Of a stretch of DNA of 64,000 nt, positions 1 through 11,668 are shown piece after piece; the first letter of the stretch is position 1; every line of letters begins with the position of its first letter. The stretch covers positions 50,283,058 to 50,347,057 of the forward strand of contig CM049310.1 of the NCBI GenBank assembly GCA_026874595.1. Direction: 5' to 3'. The translations under genes were made by a program, and so were the position numbers. The DNA is from Sipunculus nudus (lineage: Eukaryota > Annelida > Sipuncula > Golfingiida > Sipunculidae). The notes below the pieces were generated by a model. The model was given only the letters and a program-made list of their open reading frames with translations. It was not told the DNA's origin and searched no databases.

Positions 1-968
1 TCCAGCCGATTCACCCGATTCACCATGTACAATGGCTGAATAATCCAGTCAGATTCAGGGCAGTAGTTTCCATTCCCATTTCCTGTTGCTGTATTCAGAT
101 GATATTCCAATTCGTCACTTAGTAAAATAATCGAATTGTTGTTGTTCTGCATAAGCTGCAATAACAAGAATATCTCTCTATGCACAGAGTCAGTGTTGCA
201 ATAATCATGTAAACAAATGAAATACAGAGGTTACCCTTCCTGTAACCTGCTAATCAAATTTTTCATCTTCAGGGTCGGGGAAATGTCATAGAAATAATTC
301 CTTCATGAATAACAGGTCCCATAAGAAACACAGTTGATAAGTGAAAGGCTAACATAGACAATTAAGACATCATCTGGAAAAGTAATACCATTGTATATGT
401 TAAAAGATTAGTATTTACACCACTCTTTCCTCCTGTTGGCCATTCAACAATACATTTTATTAAGATTTTGTACACAATATCACTTATTACACCATTCACG
501 TCTTAGGCTTCCTTCCTTACACTGTTGCACATACTGTGCCTGTCATGGTGTCTCCAGCCATCTAAGGATTCACAATCCTCTTGCAGGAGCAAATAAAGCT
601 TCATAATATTCACCCTATCTTTATCCAATGGTGCAACAATTATTTTTAAATAATTCCAGTACCCTCTCCAGATTGGTCAGAATAAAATAATCGAGCTCCT
701 CCATTTTATTTCAAAATAAAAAGGTTCCACTTCTGATACACACCTCAGATTCCAATATTACACAACATTGCAGCTTACCAGAACTTACAATTTGTGTGCC
801 AATACTATATATGACTAAGACTTCCCCCTCAAATATGACATAGCGCCAGTAACCTTCCCTTCATCCTTTCAGGTCTCTCTGCACTCTTTGCCCTCATTTG
901 TACACCACGCCAACAGTAAAGTACACATGTATCTAATTGATAGTCTGTTACACTATTCCTAGTTCAAT
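1..968. other. AT-rich intergenic or decayed sequence
   Basis: I see no convincing gene, RNA or structured repeat here. Short stretches on the minus strand (about 540-600 and 840-900) read open for 20-30 codons. They could be decayed continuations of the coding-like fragment at 969-1308, but they have no shared frame or splice sites. Confidence 0.4.
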
Positions 969-1308
969 TCAGGACCCCTTCACAATTTTTTCATCTTGTG
1001 ACTGCACTTCAAGTACTATTTGCTTTTTATATAATGCTACTCTCCATAATGTCTTAATTGCTTCAAGCTGCCAGCTCTTCGTAAAACTTTCCTCATGCAG
1101 TTTATCAAAAGAGAACTGGTTCACCAGCAGACAATTAAGGCTCTCCTGGATCTGTCTATGGGCCTCCTCCTTCTCAACCCTTCTCAATCAGGTCCTCTTG
1201 CAGTGCCTGCACACCAATCTCTGATGCATGTTTGACTCCACTCTTATTCAGTCCCTGCAGGTTTATATTAATGATCTTATTATTTTCATCTTTGTGTGCA
1301 TTCATCAT
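969..1308 (-). pseudogene. Unrecognised coding-like fragment with one frameshift
   Basis: Reading the minus strand from 1308, an open frame runs MMNAHKDENNK to about LQEDLIEKG and stops. One nucleotide away (near 1178-1180) the reading continues as VEKEEAHRQIQESLNC and ends at KIVKGS with a stop at 969-971. The joined product would be about 110 residues, charged, Glu/Lys/Gln-rich and helix-prone. The second segment alone is 72 codons, which is long for this AT-rich DNA. I do not recognise the protein. The lack of introns and the single shift suit a decayed retrocopy or a fragment of a mobile-element protein, but an exon of a host gene with a sequencing error is possible. Confidence 0.35.
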
Positions 1309-2673
1309 GTCACAAGTCACCACTTTGGCAGAGTGACAATGTGCTTTAACCATTAATTTATTATGTCAGTGGGAGTGTTACAAAATCTTTTCCACACAGT
1401 TAAGCAACATTTTTTGCAATCATGCCTTGCCATATGGAAGGAAACCAGGTAACCCATTCTCATCTTTACTTTACCATCTGTCAAGTGTTGCTCTAGATTT
1501 ATTAATTTAATCAATTAAAGAGAACACTGAACAAGTTTTTGGGCTTCGGATTGTATAGCACACTCCACATTTGAAAAATAATAACACAGGATTGTGAACA
1601 TATAAGTATATAATTATAATGACAACAAAAGGTAATAATACATTTAGAACTATTATACTGTAAAAAGCACATATGAATTTATCATTACTTAGTCCATATT
1701 AATTCCTATAATCTGACCAGGCTAACCTTATTGTCAAATGTCCATTATTTGTGCTTCTTCCTTGGGTAACTCCGTATATGAATCACATGTATAAATTATT
1801 TGAGTTTCACACTTGTATATTTCCTTCAATGAGTAAATTATTCCATATATGAGTCAAATGTATAAAGTATTCCAGTCTCACACTTGCATATCTCCTTCTG
1901 TTAGTAAAGTACTCCATATGTGAATCAAATATGTAAGTCATTCCAGTCTAACACACTAGTATGCATATATGTATAAATAAGTACATATATATATAAAGTC
2001 CTGTTGGTGGCACTGTATCACTTCTGATGTGTTTTAATCCTTTTAACTTGGTTTCATGTTATAAATACTTTTGCTTCCTGTGGCCACTCATATCACTGTT
2101 GAATTTTTGCTGTTCTGGTCTAAATGTGATTGCCCCAGCTCTGGGTGATCATGGTCTTTTATAGATTATTTACATTTTGATTGGCAAGTTCATGCCCTGC
2201 TTTGAATCACTAAACACTAACCAATTAGAAAGAAGCAACCCACTGTTTCCCAGGCATTATTCCAATCATTTATCTATAGAAATGTTAACTAAGTTCAAAG
2301 GAAACACCATCCTAAGGAGATGTCACCCCTCCCAAAATCACTCTCATATAAGAGTAGCAACAAATCAAGCTTAATGATTTTGAACTAAATTTTGTTCTTT
2401 ATTAATTTATATGTATTATGAGAAACTATATATGGCTAGTGATCGAATTGATCACTTGTTTCAGATTCTCAATGCCTGTGTGTAAGTATATTTATTATTT
2501 TTTTAGTTTGGGAAATCTTTGGCATGGATAGTGTTGGTATCGAACACTTGCCCCTCTTTTTCTCTGTATGGTGTCTTTAATCTTGCTGTGTTTTCCTATT
2601 TCGTTAATTTCTTGGATTAGAGAATCTTTGGCATGTATAGTGTTTGTATTGAACACTTTTCTCTGATTCTTAA
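1309..2673. other. AT-rich sequence without recognised genes
   Basis: Nothing supportable as a gene. Around 1790-1960 a phrase meaning 'pattern of TCCATATATGAGTCAAATG followed by a TTCCAGTCTCACACTTG-like stretch' recurs about three times at 60-65-bp spacing. This is a weak tandem repeat. Confidence 0.35.
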
Positions 2674-3430
2674 CTAGAGGTGGGGGGGGGGGGCTTTATT
2701 ACATTGTGACATTGACTCCATCAAGTCGCGACAGTCCAAATGGAAGTTGTGTGTGTGGCGGGGGATTATATCATTTGGGGGATTTGTAGCCTGTTGGGGG
2801 GGGGGGGGGGGCTAATTGTAAATGTATTTTATTATATTTATGAATTTAAACACTTGCCCCTTGTTGGGGGGGGGGGGTGGTCATCATTACATTGTGGCAC
2901 TGGCCTTGACAAGTGGGCTTTGTCCGAATGTAGACTCAAGGGGGGGGGGGGGGAGATTGTAACATGTGGGGGGTTTATAGCATGTTGGAGGGGAGTAATT
3001 GTTATGCTCATTTTCTTGTTAATTTTGTTGCTGGTAGGAACATGTTTTTTCCAGAAATATGGTTCAAGCCAAGCTTGATCAAGCGACTGCTGCGACACCT
3101 CGAGAACATGCTTAACCCCTAAAATAAAACAAGGTTCTTAAAATAAATTCTCAAAAGCAATAAAGTGGACCTTACAGAATTGACAAAAACCCAGAGGAAA
3201 GGGCACACATGGAATATTTTTGAACTGGTCAAATGGATAACTTTTAAACTGTGGGGGAAGCAGGAATATTTTTATGTAGATATGCAAAATTATTTATATA
3301 TGCCGTCATAGAAAAAAAGGGGGGGGTTAGGAAATTGCCGGCAGGGGGGATGTCGGAAATCGGCGGGAGGGGGAAGTCAGTAATTGGCGGGAAGGGGGGC
3401 AGAAAAAATGTTTGATTTGCCAATCCCCCC
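2674..3430 (+). repeat. G-run-rich imperfect repeat tract
   Basis: Uninterrupted G-runs of about 9-17 occur near 2684, 2796, 2866 and 2940. Two of them start partial copies of a unit containing ATTACATTGTG(A/G)CA about 190 bp apart. Between 3310 and 3415 three roughly 25-bp units of the type AATTGCCGGCAGGGGGGATG follow one another. All the G-runs are on the plus strand, so the tract could form G-quadruplexes. The long open frames that overlap it (2740-3078 plus, 2838-3098 minus) are made by the low-complexity sequence and are not believable genes. Confidence 0.6.
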
Positions 3431-4629
3431 CCACCCAGAAAACAAACACAGGGAAAAATACCATTAGGTCAAAGATTGGAAAGCATAATAAATTAAGCTA
3501 CAGGTGGGGTGGTTCAGCTGATTTTCATTCACACACACACAAACAGACATGCAGGTCTCAGACATGTTACTAAAAAAAAATTGGGCAGGGGACACTTGAA
3601 TCAGTACACCCTGTTATTTAACATCATTCTCAACAAGGAAATAAAAGTCAATAGTAAAAAAAACGGGTTTTATTTTACAGTATACATTCACAAACAACAC
3701 AAGAAAGAATGTAGCAGGAATTCCTGTGATATTTTAATTAATTATAAAGTGGGCCGCATTGTTAATGTGCGAATGCCGGAGCATGAAAATAGGCCCATGT
3801 CTAGTGCTAGAGTTGAGTGCTTCTTAAGTTGAGAAATCACTTAAGAAGGCTTATGTCAGGAATACTTTGACAATATTAAGAGTTAGGAATACTTGGACAA
3901 TATTAAGAGTATCGGTTAAAAAGAGCATTATGACGCAAACATTTGTTTAGAAACGTGCGCAAGATTACCATCTCAAAGATAATTATTGCTAAACAAAAAG
4001 AAGACGATTTACCTGAAAAAAAGTAATAGTATCAGTTAAAACTACGATTTAAGAACAAGTTTAGCAGAAGGCGAACAAGTTGAGCACGCCTTATGCGGAA
4101 AACAAATAGTTTTGTGTCCATATTGAAGGAACCCTGTTGTGGGCGCTTGTTGAAAGAATCCAATTGATTCTGCGTGTAGTAGGCCCAGCCAAAAGCACAA
4201 ATGGTCATCTACAAAAAGAGGTATCATAGTCACAGAAATCAAACCATACAGTAAAATTCAACAAATATGTAAATTGTACACGTGTAATCATATTTAAACC
4301 GAAGTCCAGAACGTCAAATTTAACAGGTTTACACAAGGTCCTAATTAGTCTTCTCTTATTCAGTCATTTATACGAATAGAAATGTAAATTATTTAAAAAA
4401 AAATGAGTAAAACAAAATTGCAGTTACAAAAGGAGGAAAATTATCTATCAATTAGTTTTGATAATTACATAGTTACAGTGTGATAGTATATTTTAAGTGA
4501 AAGCAAACTAGGTCTTCATGAACTTTTTATTAAACATTTAAATTTAAATGGCTTTACAGTTTCCAATTATAAAACAATGCAATTCTCTGGCGTGCATGCT
4601 AAAGTTAAATAAATAAATAGCCGTAGAAA

Positions 4630-4659
4630 TTCATACATGCACCACAGTGCATGTATGAA
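4630..4659. repeat. Perfect 13-bp inverted repeat (hairpin)
   Basis: Left arm TTCATACATGCAC (4630-4642), loop CACA, right arm GTGCATGTATGAA (4647-4659), with no mismatch. No T-run, gene end or transposon boundary is attached to it, so its role is unknown. Flanking 3431-5296 otherwise shows no gene that I can support. Confidence 0.75.
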
Positions 4660-5296
4660 AGGGCAACAATTGTTTTGGTATATATATCAATATTTTGAAA
4701 AAGTCTAGGGGCTTGATTTGATAAGCAATTCTTGCTATTTGGGAAGCAAGAATGTAGAAATGTGTAATTAATAAAGGCAGGTTAAACCCATTTAACTTCT
4801 GCAATTTTGTTTTGCAATTTCGTTGTAGAAAAAGATTTCAATGGAATATTGTTTTTGTATTTTGCTTTATATATTGTTGCATATCTTGTATAAAATACGT
4901 AGTTAAAGAATTAAGGTTTTCTGGGACTTTAGAACATCTGACCATGGTAGGTTCAGCTCTTCAAAAAGTTGAAAACAAGCAGATTGACAGATGGCCAAAG
5001 CATGATCGTTAAGTTCAGTGGACCTGTAGTGATAGAGGCGAAACTCTGGGTTCCAGAATGGGTTGTGTACTCCCCCCCAACAAACCCGTACTTAATTCAA
5101 ACAGGTCCACAAATGAAAAAAAAAGTGAATACAGAAAGGTATATTAAACCTCAGAAAAGTTTCTTAATAAGAAAGTTTTATTTACGACTGTTCAAGGTTT
5201 ATGCATGTTCCCAACTGTAGGTCATCTGATAAGATAAAGGGTTATCATTGTTTTTTGTCCCCGCGGATATTTTGGAAGTTTTTACGTTCATGTTGA

Positions 5297-5520
5297 ACCA
5301 GGTTCTGCTACCGAAAGATCACCATGGTTGGGCATATTCGAGAGTTTGGGCACAGGTTCTGCTCCCAAAAGATCATTATGGTTGGGCACATTCAAGATGT
5401 TAGGCACAGGTTCTGCTCCCGAAAGATCATCATGGTTGGGCACATTCAAGAGGTTAGGCACAGGTCCTGCTCCGGAAAGATATAATGGTTGGGCACATTC
5501 AAGGGTTTGGGCACATCAGG
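5297..5520 (+). repeat. 54-bp minisatellite, four copies
   Basis: The core GGTTCTGCTCCC-GAAAGATCA starts at 5301, 5355, 5409 and 5463, giving a constant 54-bp period. Because 54 is a multiple of three, the plus frame encodes an 18-residue repeat of the form LGTGSAPERSSWLGTFKR across the array. The frame opens at 5328 and ends at 5528, with nothing recognisable upstream. Either this is a chance open frame in a minisatellite or it is the repeat-bearing part of an exon. I favour the former. Confidence 0.7.
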
Positions 5521-5775
5521 GAATCTGACGATTTCCTTTCCTAAAAATATATACGAACAATAAGTACAAGTGTTGATACACAATCGATGCTGCAATTCCT
5601 TATGGACAGTGCTAAAGAAATTTAAATACATAGGAATAAATAATTATTCAACTCCCGGAATAATTGTTCAACTGCCTATTAGAAGTACCATGATAATAGA
5701 CTTGGGCTATAGTATTTTATATTTCCCAGCATCCGGGTACGATCGCGAAGTCCTATTATAACATTTTAAAAAGCT

Positions 5776-6299
5776 CTATCGCCGTGTAGTTTTTTGTTCC
5801 TATTGATGCTGTGTTGTATGTGGTTTAATTGAATCCACAAGAACTCCTTTGCAGTTTACTTGTTTATTATATGGTTTAGTAACCAGAACGCTTATATATG
5901 TTCAACATTCATAATTGACATCAACATTTCTATAGCAGATCATACAAAGCACATATTACATAACACATGCACATTAATACATGAAAGTAGGCATCTCAGT
6001 TCTTTACCAGTCAAGCCAAATGGTGAATACACAATCTAATTGTTGCCAGACAGTTTGTTAATCAATTCACCTTTCCTGGCACCTTGAGAGTTAGACACAT
6101 ACTAATTAACTCTTATCCTGATGTTACATGAATCTTGTGCACTGGACTATGAAACACTGGCATTCCAAATTATTAACCTAATTGTAATGATAACATTTAT
6201 TCTGTGAAACACTTGGATTGTATATCAGGAATGATGATTCAAGTGACATTAATGAACAAAGTGGAAATAACTGAAGGACTAATCTGAAGCTTTTACAAT
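5776..6299 (+). repeat. CTATC...GATAG repeat, copy A, left part (split by MULE)
   Basis: Begins CTATCGCCGTGTAG and matches the start of copy B at 14960 closely. It runs to AATCTGAAGCTTTTACAAT at 6299, where the Mutator-like element starts. The rest of the same repeat resumes at 12532 and ends GCTAGTGATAG at 12576. Relative to copy B it has about 230 bp extra (about 5920-6145) and lacks a 38-bp stretch that B carries. The ends CTATC and GATAG are inverted, suggesting a short non-autonomous DNA element, but I see no target duplication of its own. Confidence 0.75.
6291..6299 (+). repeat. MULE target-site duplication, left
   Basis: TTTTACAAT immediately precedes the left end of the element. TCTTACAAT at 12523-12531 follows the right end: nine bases with one mismatch, the duplication length typical of Mutator-like transposons. 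The empty-site paralogue near 15290 carries a single TTTTACAAT. Confidence 0.8.
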
Positions 6300-7452
6300 T
6301 GGTTTCAGTCTTAATGAGCGGGGTCTGAATAGGCGCGACCTAATTAGGTCTTGATGGGCGTGGGCCACATAGCCGTGTTGCACTGTGAATGGAGAGGAAC
6401 TCTGGTATTTTTTATATTCCTTCACTTATATCAATAAACAATTCTGAAAATAACATAGGAGTATGACTGGCCATGTACGACCGTGTAAATAGAGATTAGC
6501 GTCGGTATCTTTATACGAACCGTCAGTGATATCGTTTAACAATCATGGAAAACAACAAAGCAGTACCGGTCGCCGTGCCTGTCCATATGAATTTAGAAAA
6601 GCGTCGGTATTTTTAAAAAACTTTTAGTCATATCTTAAAGAAATCATTAAAATAACAAAGCAGCAGTTTTTAGGTGCTACGTACTTGACACTAGATACCA
6701 TCGGCCAGTGACTTACGGCCAACCGCTTGGCATGACACGCATGACACGTGACCTACTTTCCATTAAAAGGAATGCCCAGGATGATTGCCGCAAAATCAAG
6801 TTATTTTAAATAATGCCCCCGCCCCCTTCAGATATTAAGGAACCCTGTATATTTTCCTCATTCTGTCATTTGCCTCTACCGTCAACTTCAACACTCTATC
6901 TCGCTCTCTCTCTCTGGATTTATTTTTAATATTTCATATTTCACCCTTTTATTTTCTCACTCTCAGGATGTCATCATTTATCTATATCTTTATATCATTC
7001 TGTTATTGTCTATTCTGCACTCTCTCTCTCTCTCTCTCTCCCCCCCCCGAGTAAATCTTTCGTTCCTTCTATTTTCTTCTCATTCTATAACATTAGTGCC
7101 GACATAAAATATAACAGATAATTTTACGATTAAATACATTTACTGTTACATTTTTTTCTTCCTCTCTTTCTCATTCTTTCCATCTGACTTTGTAATTACT
7201 AAATTGAATGTTTATTGAATCATGGATCAGCTCAATTAGCGGTCTCCGTAGATCACTCTGCACTGAACCGTTAATGTTATTACAGCACTAATCACATAAC
7301 CGGGTTTACAAAGATGACAAGGGTCCTTTGATCACAAACCATGAGAGACGCAAACGTTTCTCTATTTATATAAGTGTTATGTTATTGTATCAAAGATATA
7401 TATATATATAATGTGTGCAGTGTTCAATTGCTTGTATGTCTTAAATATTGTT
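6300..7452 (+). repeat. MULE left terminal inverted repeat
   Basis: Matches the reverse complement of 11669-12522, e.g. TCTTAATGAGCGGGGTCTGAA here against its complement at 12499-12518, and ATTGCTTGTATGTC near 7428 against GACATACAAGCAAT near 11681. It holds three degenerate internal copies of a GCGTCGGTATTTTTA motif (about 6500, 6600 and similar). It is about 300 bp longer than the right TIR, mainly because of a CT-rich segment between two CACTCT words (6892 and 7254) that the right TIR lacks. Confidence 0.85.
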
Positions 7453-8237
7453 CCATGTAATACCTATAAAATAATTTTGCAATGTTAGTTTATGAGAACA
7501 GAGGATTAATGTATAGGCCATAATTATTCGTTATATATATAATATAAAATTATTATAAGCAGTCTTATTTACAGAGGTAGTGTGTGCGTGAGAGAGCGAG
7601 AGAGAGAATCAAAACAAAAAAGAAACAACACAGCTCAGAATAGCTAAAATTATAAAAAAAACAGGTTTATTGAATTCATGAAGTAACTGAGATAAACATG
7701 AAACTTCATAAATGTTTTCAAATGATAAAATCGTATAAACAGAATATTAGTCAATGTTCACAGAAGATATTATATATCAATAGACTCACGGAGCGTAACA
7801 GTATTTAAATATGAAAAAAAAATGTAAACAAAACTATAGGTCACAACCGGTAACATTATATATTTATAGCACACACGCTTACGGCTATATACACTGACGC
7901 GTATTATTAAATTATTGATATTAAAACACAATAGCCTGAGTTTTACCTGTATCCAAATCAGAAGAAGATAGGCCGTCATACAAGCATAATAAAAGGCCGT
8001 TATACAAGCATAATAAAACAAGCATAATAAACTGTAAAGTGAAATAAAATAAAACATATATACAGTATATACACTGACTAGTATTAATTTATTATCCTTG
8101 TTGTTCACTAAATACACAATAGGTTTATTTTGGCCACAATACAACTTTGTAAACTTGCTTCAATAAATATATGTAAACCATACACAATCATCTATGTTCA
8201 TATGATCCCCATATATACACATATCAAACATCTGTCC

Positions 8238-10761
8238 CTAGAAGTTGTGTACAACATGCCTTACTTTCTTCAGAACGGTCTGTGTGTCTATTCTCCCGTT
8301 CTGGTGTCTCTCAGTAAATTTCTTCACTCTCGCCTCCAATTTCCTGTACTTTCTTCTCTGTACCGTCGCCCCGTCGCCCAGGCTGATGTTGCTGACCTTG
8401 CGTTCCGCGGCTGCTTGCTCATCCTTTATCAGTCTTACAAGGTCATAGATGTTTGGATTGATCTTGGACAGCGATCTGTTAAGGCCAGAATGCCAACCCT
8501 CGACAAGGTTGTTGGTCCGAATGGTCTCCTGGTTAACTCCACAATGTGAGAGGGAAGCTTCCGTCTATCCATGTTGACTGGTAGCAGCTGAAGAGTTCTT
8601 GAAGTGGCTCGTTGTCCTCCACCATGTCGCTGTTCTTCGAGATGTTGAAGTTGATCCGAACCATGCTCACGGGGAGGAACGCGAGTGCCATAAGCATGCG
8701 GATATGCTCTCTGATCGTAGCGTTGGAACTGAAAAATATATATTAAAAACCAAATATATTGCTAAACTTTTAATTTTTACATGACGATTGCAAAATAATT
8801 ATTCATAAATGCTTGAATGACAAGACATGGCTCATTTTTTTTATATTGTGCAATGTTTAAAATATGTTCATTGATATATATTTATATATTCACAGTTAAT
8901 AATTTATATATGCATGTAACAATTTACAAATATATGTAATTTTGTTTGTACTAAAGAATGGAATATATACCTGTAGGGACGGGTTAGGCTAAGCTCTTGA
9001 ACCCGTTTCCAAACAGCTTGCGTGTGCTGAAAGTAGCATCCCTTTATTCTTGAACTGGGGAAGTGGCCTCTCAATGCAGACAGGGTGGAGGCTTCAAAGT
9101 CTGACATGATCCTCACTGGGTTGAAGTCCAGTTCCAGATCGGCCATCCTCAGGCAATTGAACACGTTGTAATAACTCTCCATCTTCTAATCCTGAAGGAG
9201 GGCGTACACAAGGTGAATGCAGTGCTTCTCGTACATCCCGTGGACGGTGAACAGCTGCTTGAAGATGGTAGGAGAAGCTTTGAATGTCCCATCAATAAAA
9301 CATGTAATCGCTGTCAGCCAGGATTCGCAGGTTGCTTTCCGTTGCAAACACCACCATGGTTTGGTCTTGGTGCAGGAGGAAGTTGTTGCCTTGCTTGGTC
9401 AGCGCCCATTCACCTTCCAATTGTAGTTCCTCTCTATGTCTGGGTAGTCCAGGCATAGTAGCTATCTTTGCATTCAGCATCAGCGTCTTGCAGCTCTCGA
9501 AGTTGGGTTTGTAGAGGTCGTCGCATTCAGATGCTCTCACTCCATCAATATCCCCGTTCAGGTAGCGGTTGTAGACCTGTAAAACACGATTAGACCTTGT
9601 TTAATGATACTTGGTATGTGCATGTAATATTGGTATCAGTCAAGACGTATACTTTGTTATTTTTGGTATATTTTAGAAAATATAATTCCTTTACATATTA
9701 TCAATAAAATTTCATTGTATATATTCCTACAAGAATAGTATCACAATATATATTACATATTGAAATCTGTCAACAGTTGTAATCTATATAATGTAATAAA
9801 ATGTCGCTTATTGTCCAAACATCGAGGTTTTGAATTGACAGTGACGAAATTTTTTATACATCTTTCTGCATGAATGTCATAATTTGAATGAAACACTTGT
9901 CATATATGCCTATTTATTTGCTCTACAGTGCCTTCATGTAACAATCAGCTTGTAGAATTATAATTTTAAGATATTGTTAAAATATTAAAATATTTTCAAC
10001 ATTACCGTTCTTAAGGACATTTTCCGGTGTTTAGGTGCCAACTTGACGAGATCTGACTGGTGTCTGCGACAACCTTCTCTTCATCTGGGGGATGGCTATG
10101 CTCGGCAAAGTGAACCACTCTTATATCTTCTCCCTCTCCTACAGTGTGTACCCGGGCAGAACAGCCACTCCGATGAGCACATCTGGAATACAATAAAAAT
10201 ATTAAGCATGATTTTCTCACTGTGCATCGCAAGAAAAAAATATTAATATGGTAAAACCTGAAGTCTAACTAATGATATAAACTTGAATTTTCTCGGGGAA
10301 AAAGTAAACTTCAAATTCATAGACATTTAATTTTAGATATCTTTGAAGTTAATGGGACAAACAGTTTGAGATGACGAACAAATGACTATGAATTTCACAA
10401 TAACGTTAAATTGCGTATTCTTAGATCATACATTGTAATAAAAAATAATAAATATGCGAGGCGTTCACATGAACTTAAAGGTTCACTTGAATATAGTCAC
10501 TTATATATATCAACTTAATCTATTTTTAAGAAGGAATATAAACTTCGAAATTACATCAGTTTGGATACTGTTTCATCAAAAGTTAATATTAGAATATTGG
10601 CACCGTTTATATCTATATTAAATACACATGGCTTACCTCCAATGCTGCTTTCCACTGTACTGACGATCCTTTCTGTATGAGTAATCTCTGTAGATCAAGT
10701 TGCATCCTCGGCCCTTTTTTATGATGCGTGCCTTGAACTCAAGCCGCTCCTCAGCATCCAT
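8238..10761 (-). pseudogene. FLYWCH zinc-finger plus MULE transposase, four exons, inactivated
   Basis: Exon 1 (10637-10761) starts MDAEERLEFKARIIKKGRG and holds the first half of a FLYWCH-type finger (LIYRDYSYRKDR). Its splice joins exon 2 (10006-10182) to give WRCAHRSGCSARVHT, then a HFAEHSHPP zinc-ligand region. Exon 3 (8971-9576) carries DGTFKASPTIF, SDFE and GCYFQHTQAVWK, the MULE DDE-domain landmarks. Exon 4 (8238-8728) carries RTNNLVEGWHSGLN, the MULE C-terminal signature, and ends KVRHVVHNF-stop. All introns are GT-AG and phases join. Breaks: a frameshift in exon 2 near 10060, another at 9292-9294 just before DGTF, an in-frame TAG at 9186-9188, and a frameshift at 8533-8541. The role was cut-and-paste transposition of the surrounding element. 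No intact product is possible. Confidence 0.9.
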
Positions 10762-11668
10762 GAGTGTGAGAACAATATTCCACTACTCGTCGGAAGTATA
10801 TACTTTTCACACTATATAATCAGTTATAAAGACGTTATAATAATCACTTACAGGTTAAACTTAATTTTGCGTGCGTCTCGGTTGTCTTGAAGGAATGAAT
10901 GGTAAGAATTAGTGACAGACATAAATATAGGCACCGATCCTTCATTAATTAAACTTTGTGACACCTTTTTCGCCAGGGCAGTAGGTAATGTGTGAGTATC
11001 TACTCAATTAATCGCAAATTTTATGTATGACTAGCAATGCAAAGTTTCGTGGCTGGGCCTCGTGTTCTATGATCACCTTCATTTGATCTCCTTTGAGGAG
11101 AACAGGTACCTAACCGTATACTCATCTGAACAGTTACAACATTGGTTATGTAACTAAACATAACTACAGGAATGTTGATTAATATTGGAATTGTAGTGAC
11201 AAATAATACCACTAAAACATAATTATCAAGATTATATGTAGTAATGCAGGTCTGTAATTCAGACTACATATTTTTTTGATACGATATTGCAAGATTGTAA
11301 TTATAGCGGGAAAGGCAGGTGTTTAGGGCGACACCCATTATTCGTGCTCTGATTATTCACAAGAGTTTAGTTTATATATACATATTTTACATTATCCTCA
11401 CTCAAAACAGAGGGTCGGGCGGGGGATTTAGCCCCCCCCCCCCCAACCGGCGCCTCTAAACGAGTATAACTTGTAGTTAGCTTAGCTTAGCTACATATTT
11501 TACACTTAGCCGACTTTGGTTCTTCAGTGTTTATTTAATGCTTGCCAAAGATAAGGGATATTTCCGTCGTGGCAGATATGTTCCAACACCGACGAAAGAT
11601 ATTGTGAAAATAAAGGTACAATATTCAACTGTTCATATATACACGTATATTTAATATTTATTGAATTG

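Noticed and set aside
6900-7045. Possible polypyrimidine regulatory tract in the MULE left TIR
   Set aside because: Simple CT microsatellite with a C-run; absent from the partner TIR, so unlikely to be needed for function.
8130-8549. 139-codon plus-strand frame
   Set aside because: It lies opposite the MULE transposase exon 4, whose minus-strand frame shows family motifs.
11400-11455. GC-rich G-run/C-run inverted stretch as a hAT terminus
   Set aside because: Only one end-like sequence is seen, it lies inside the MULE and no partner or duplication could be found.
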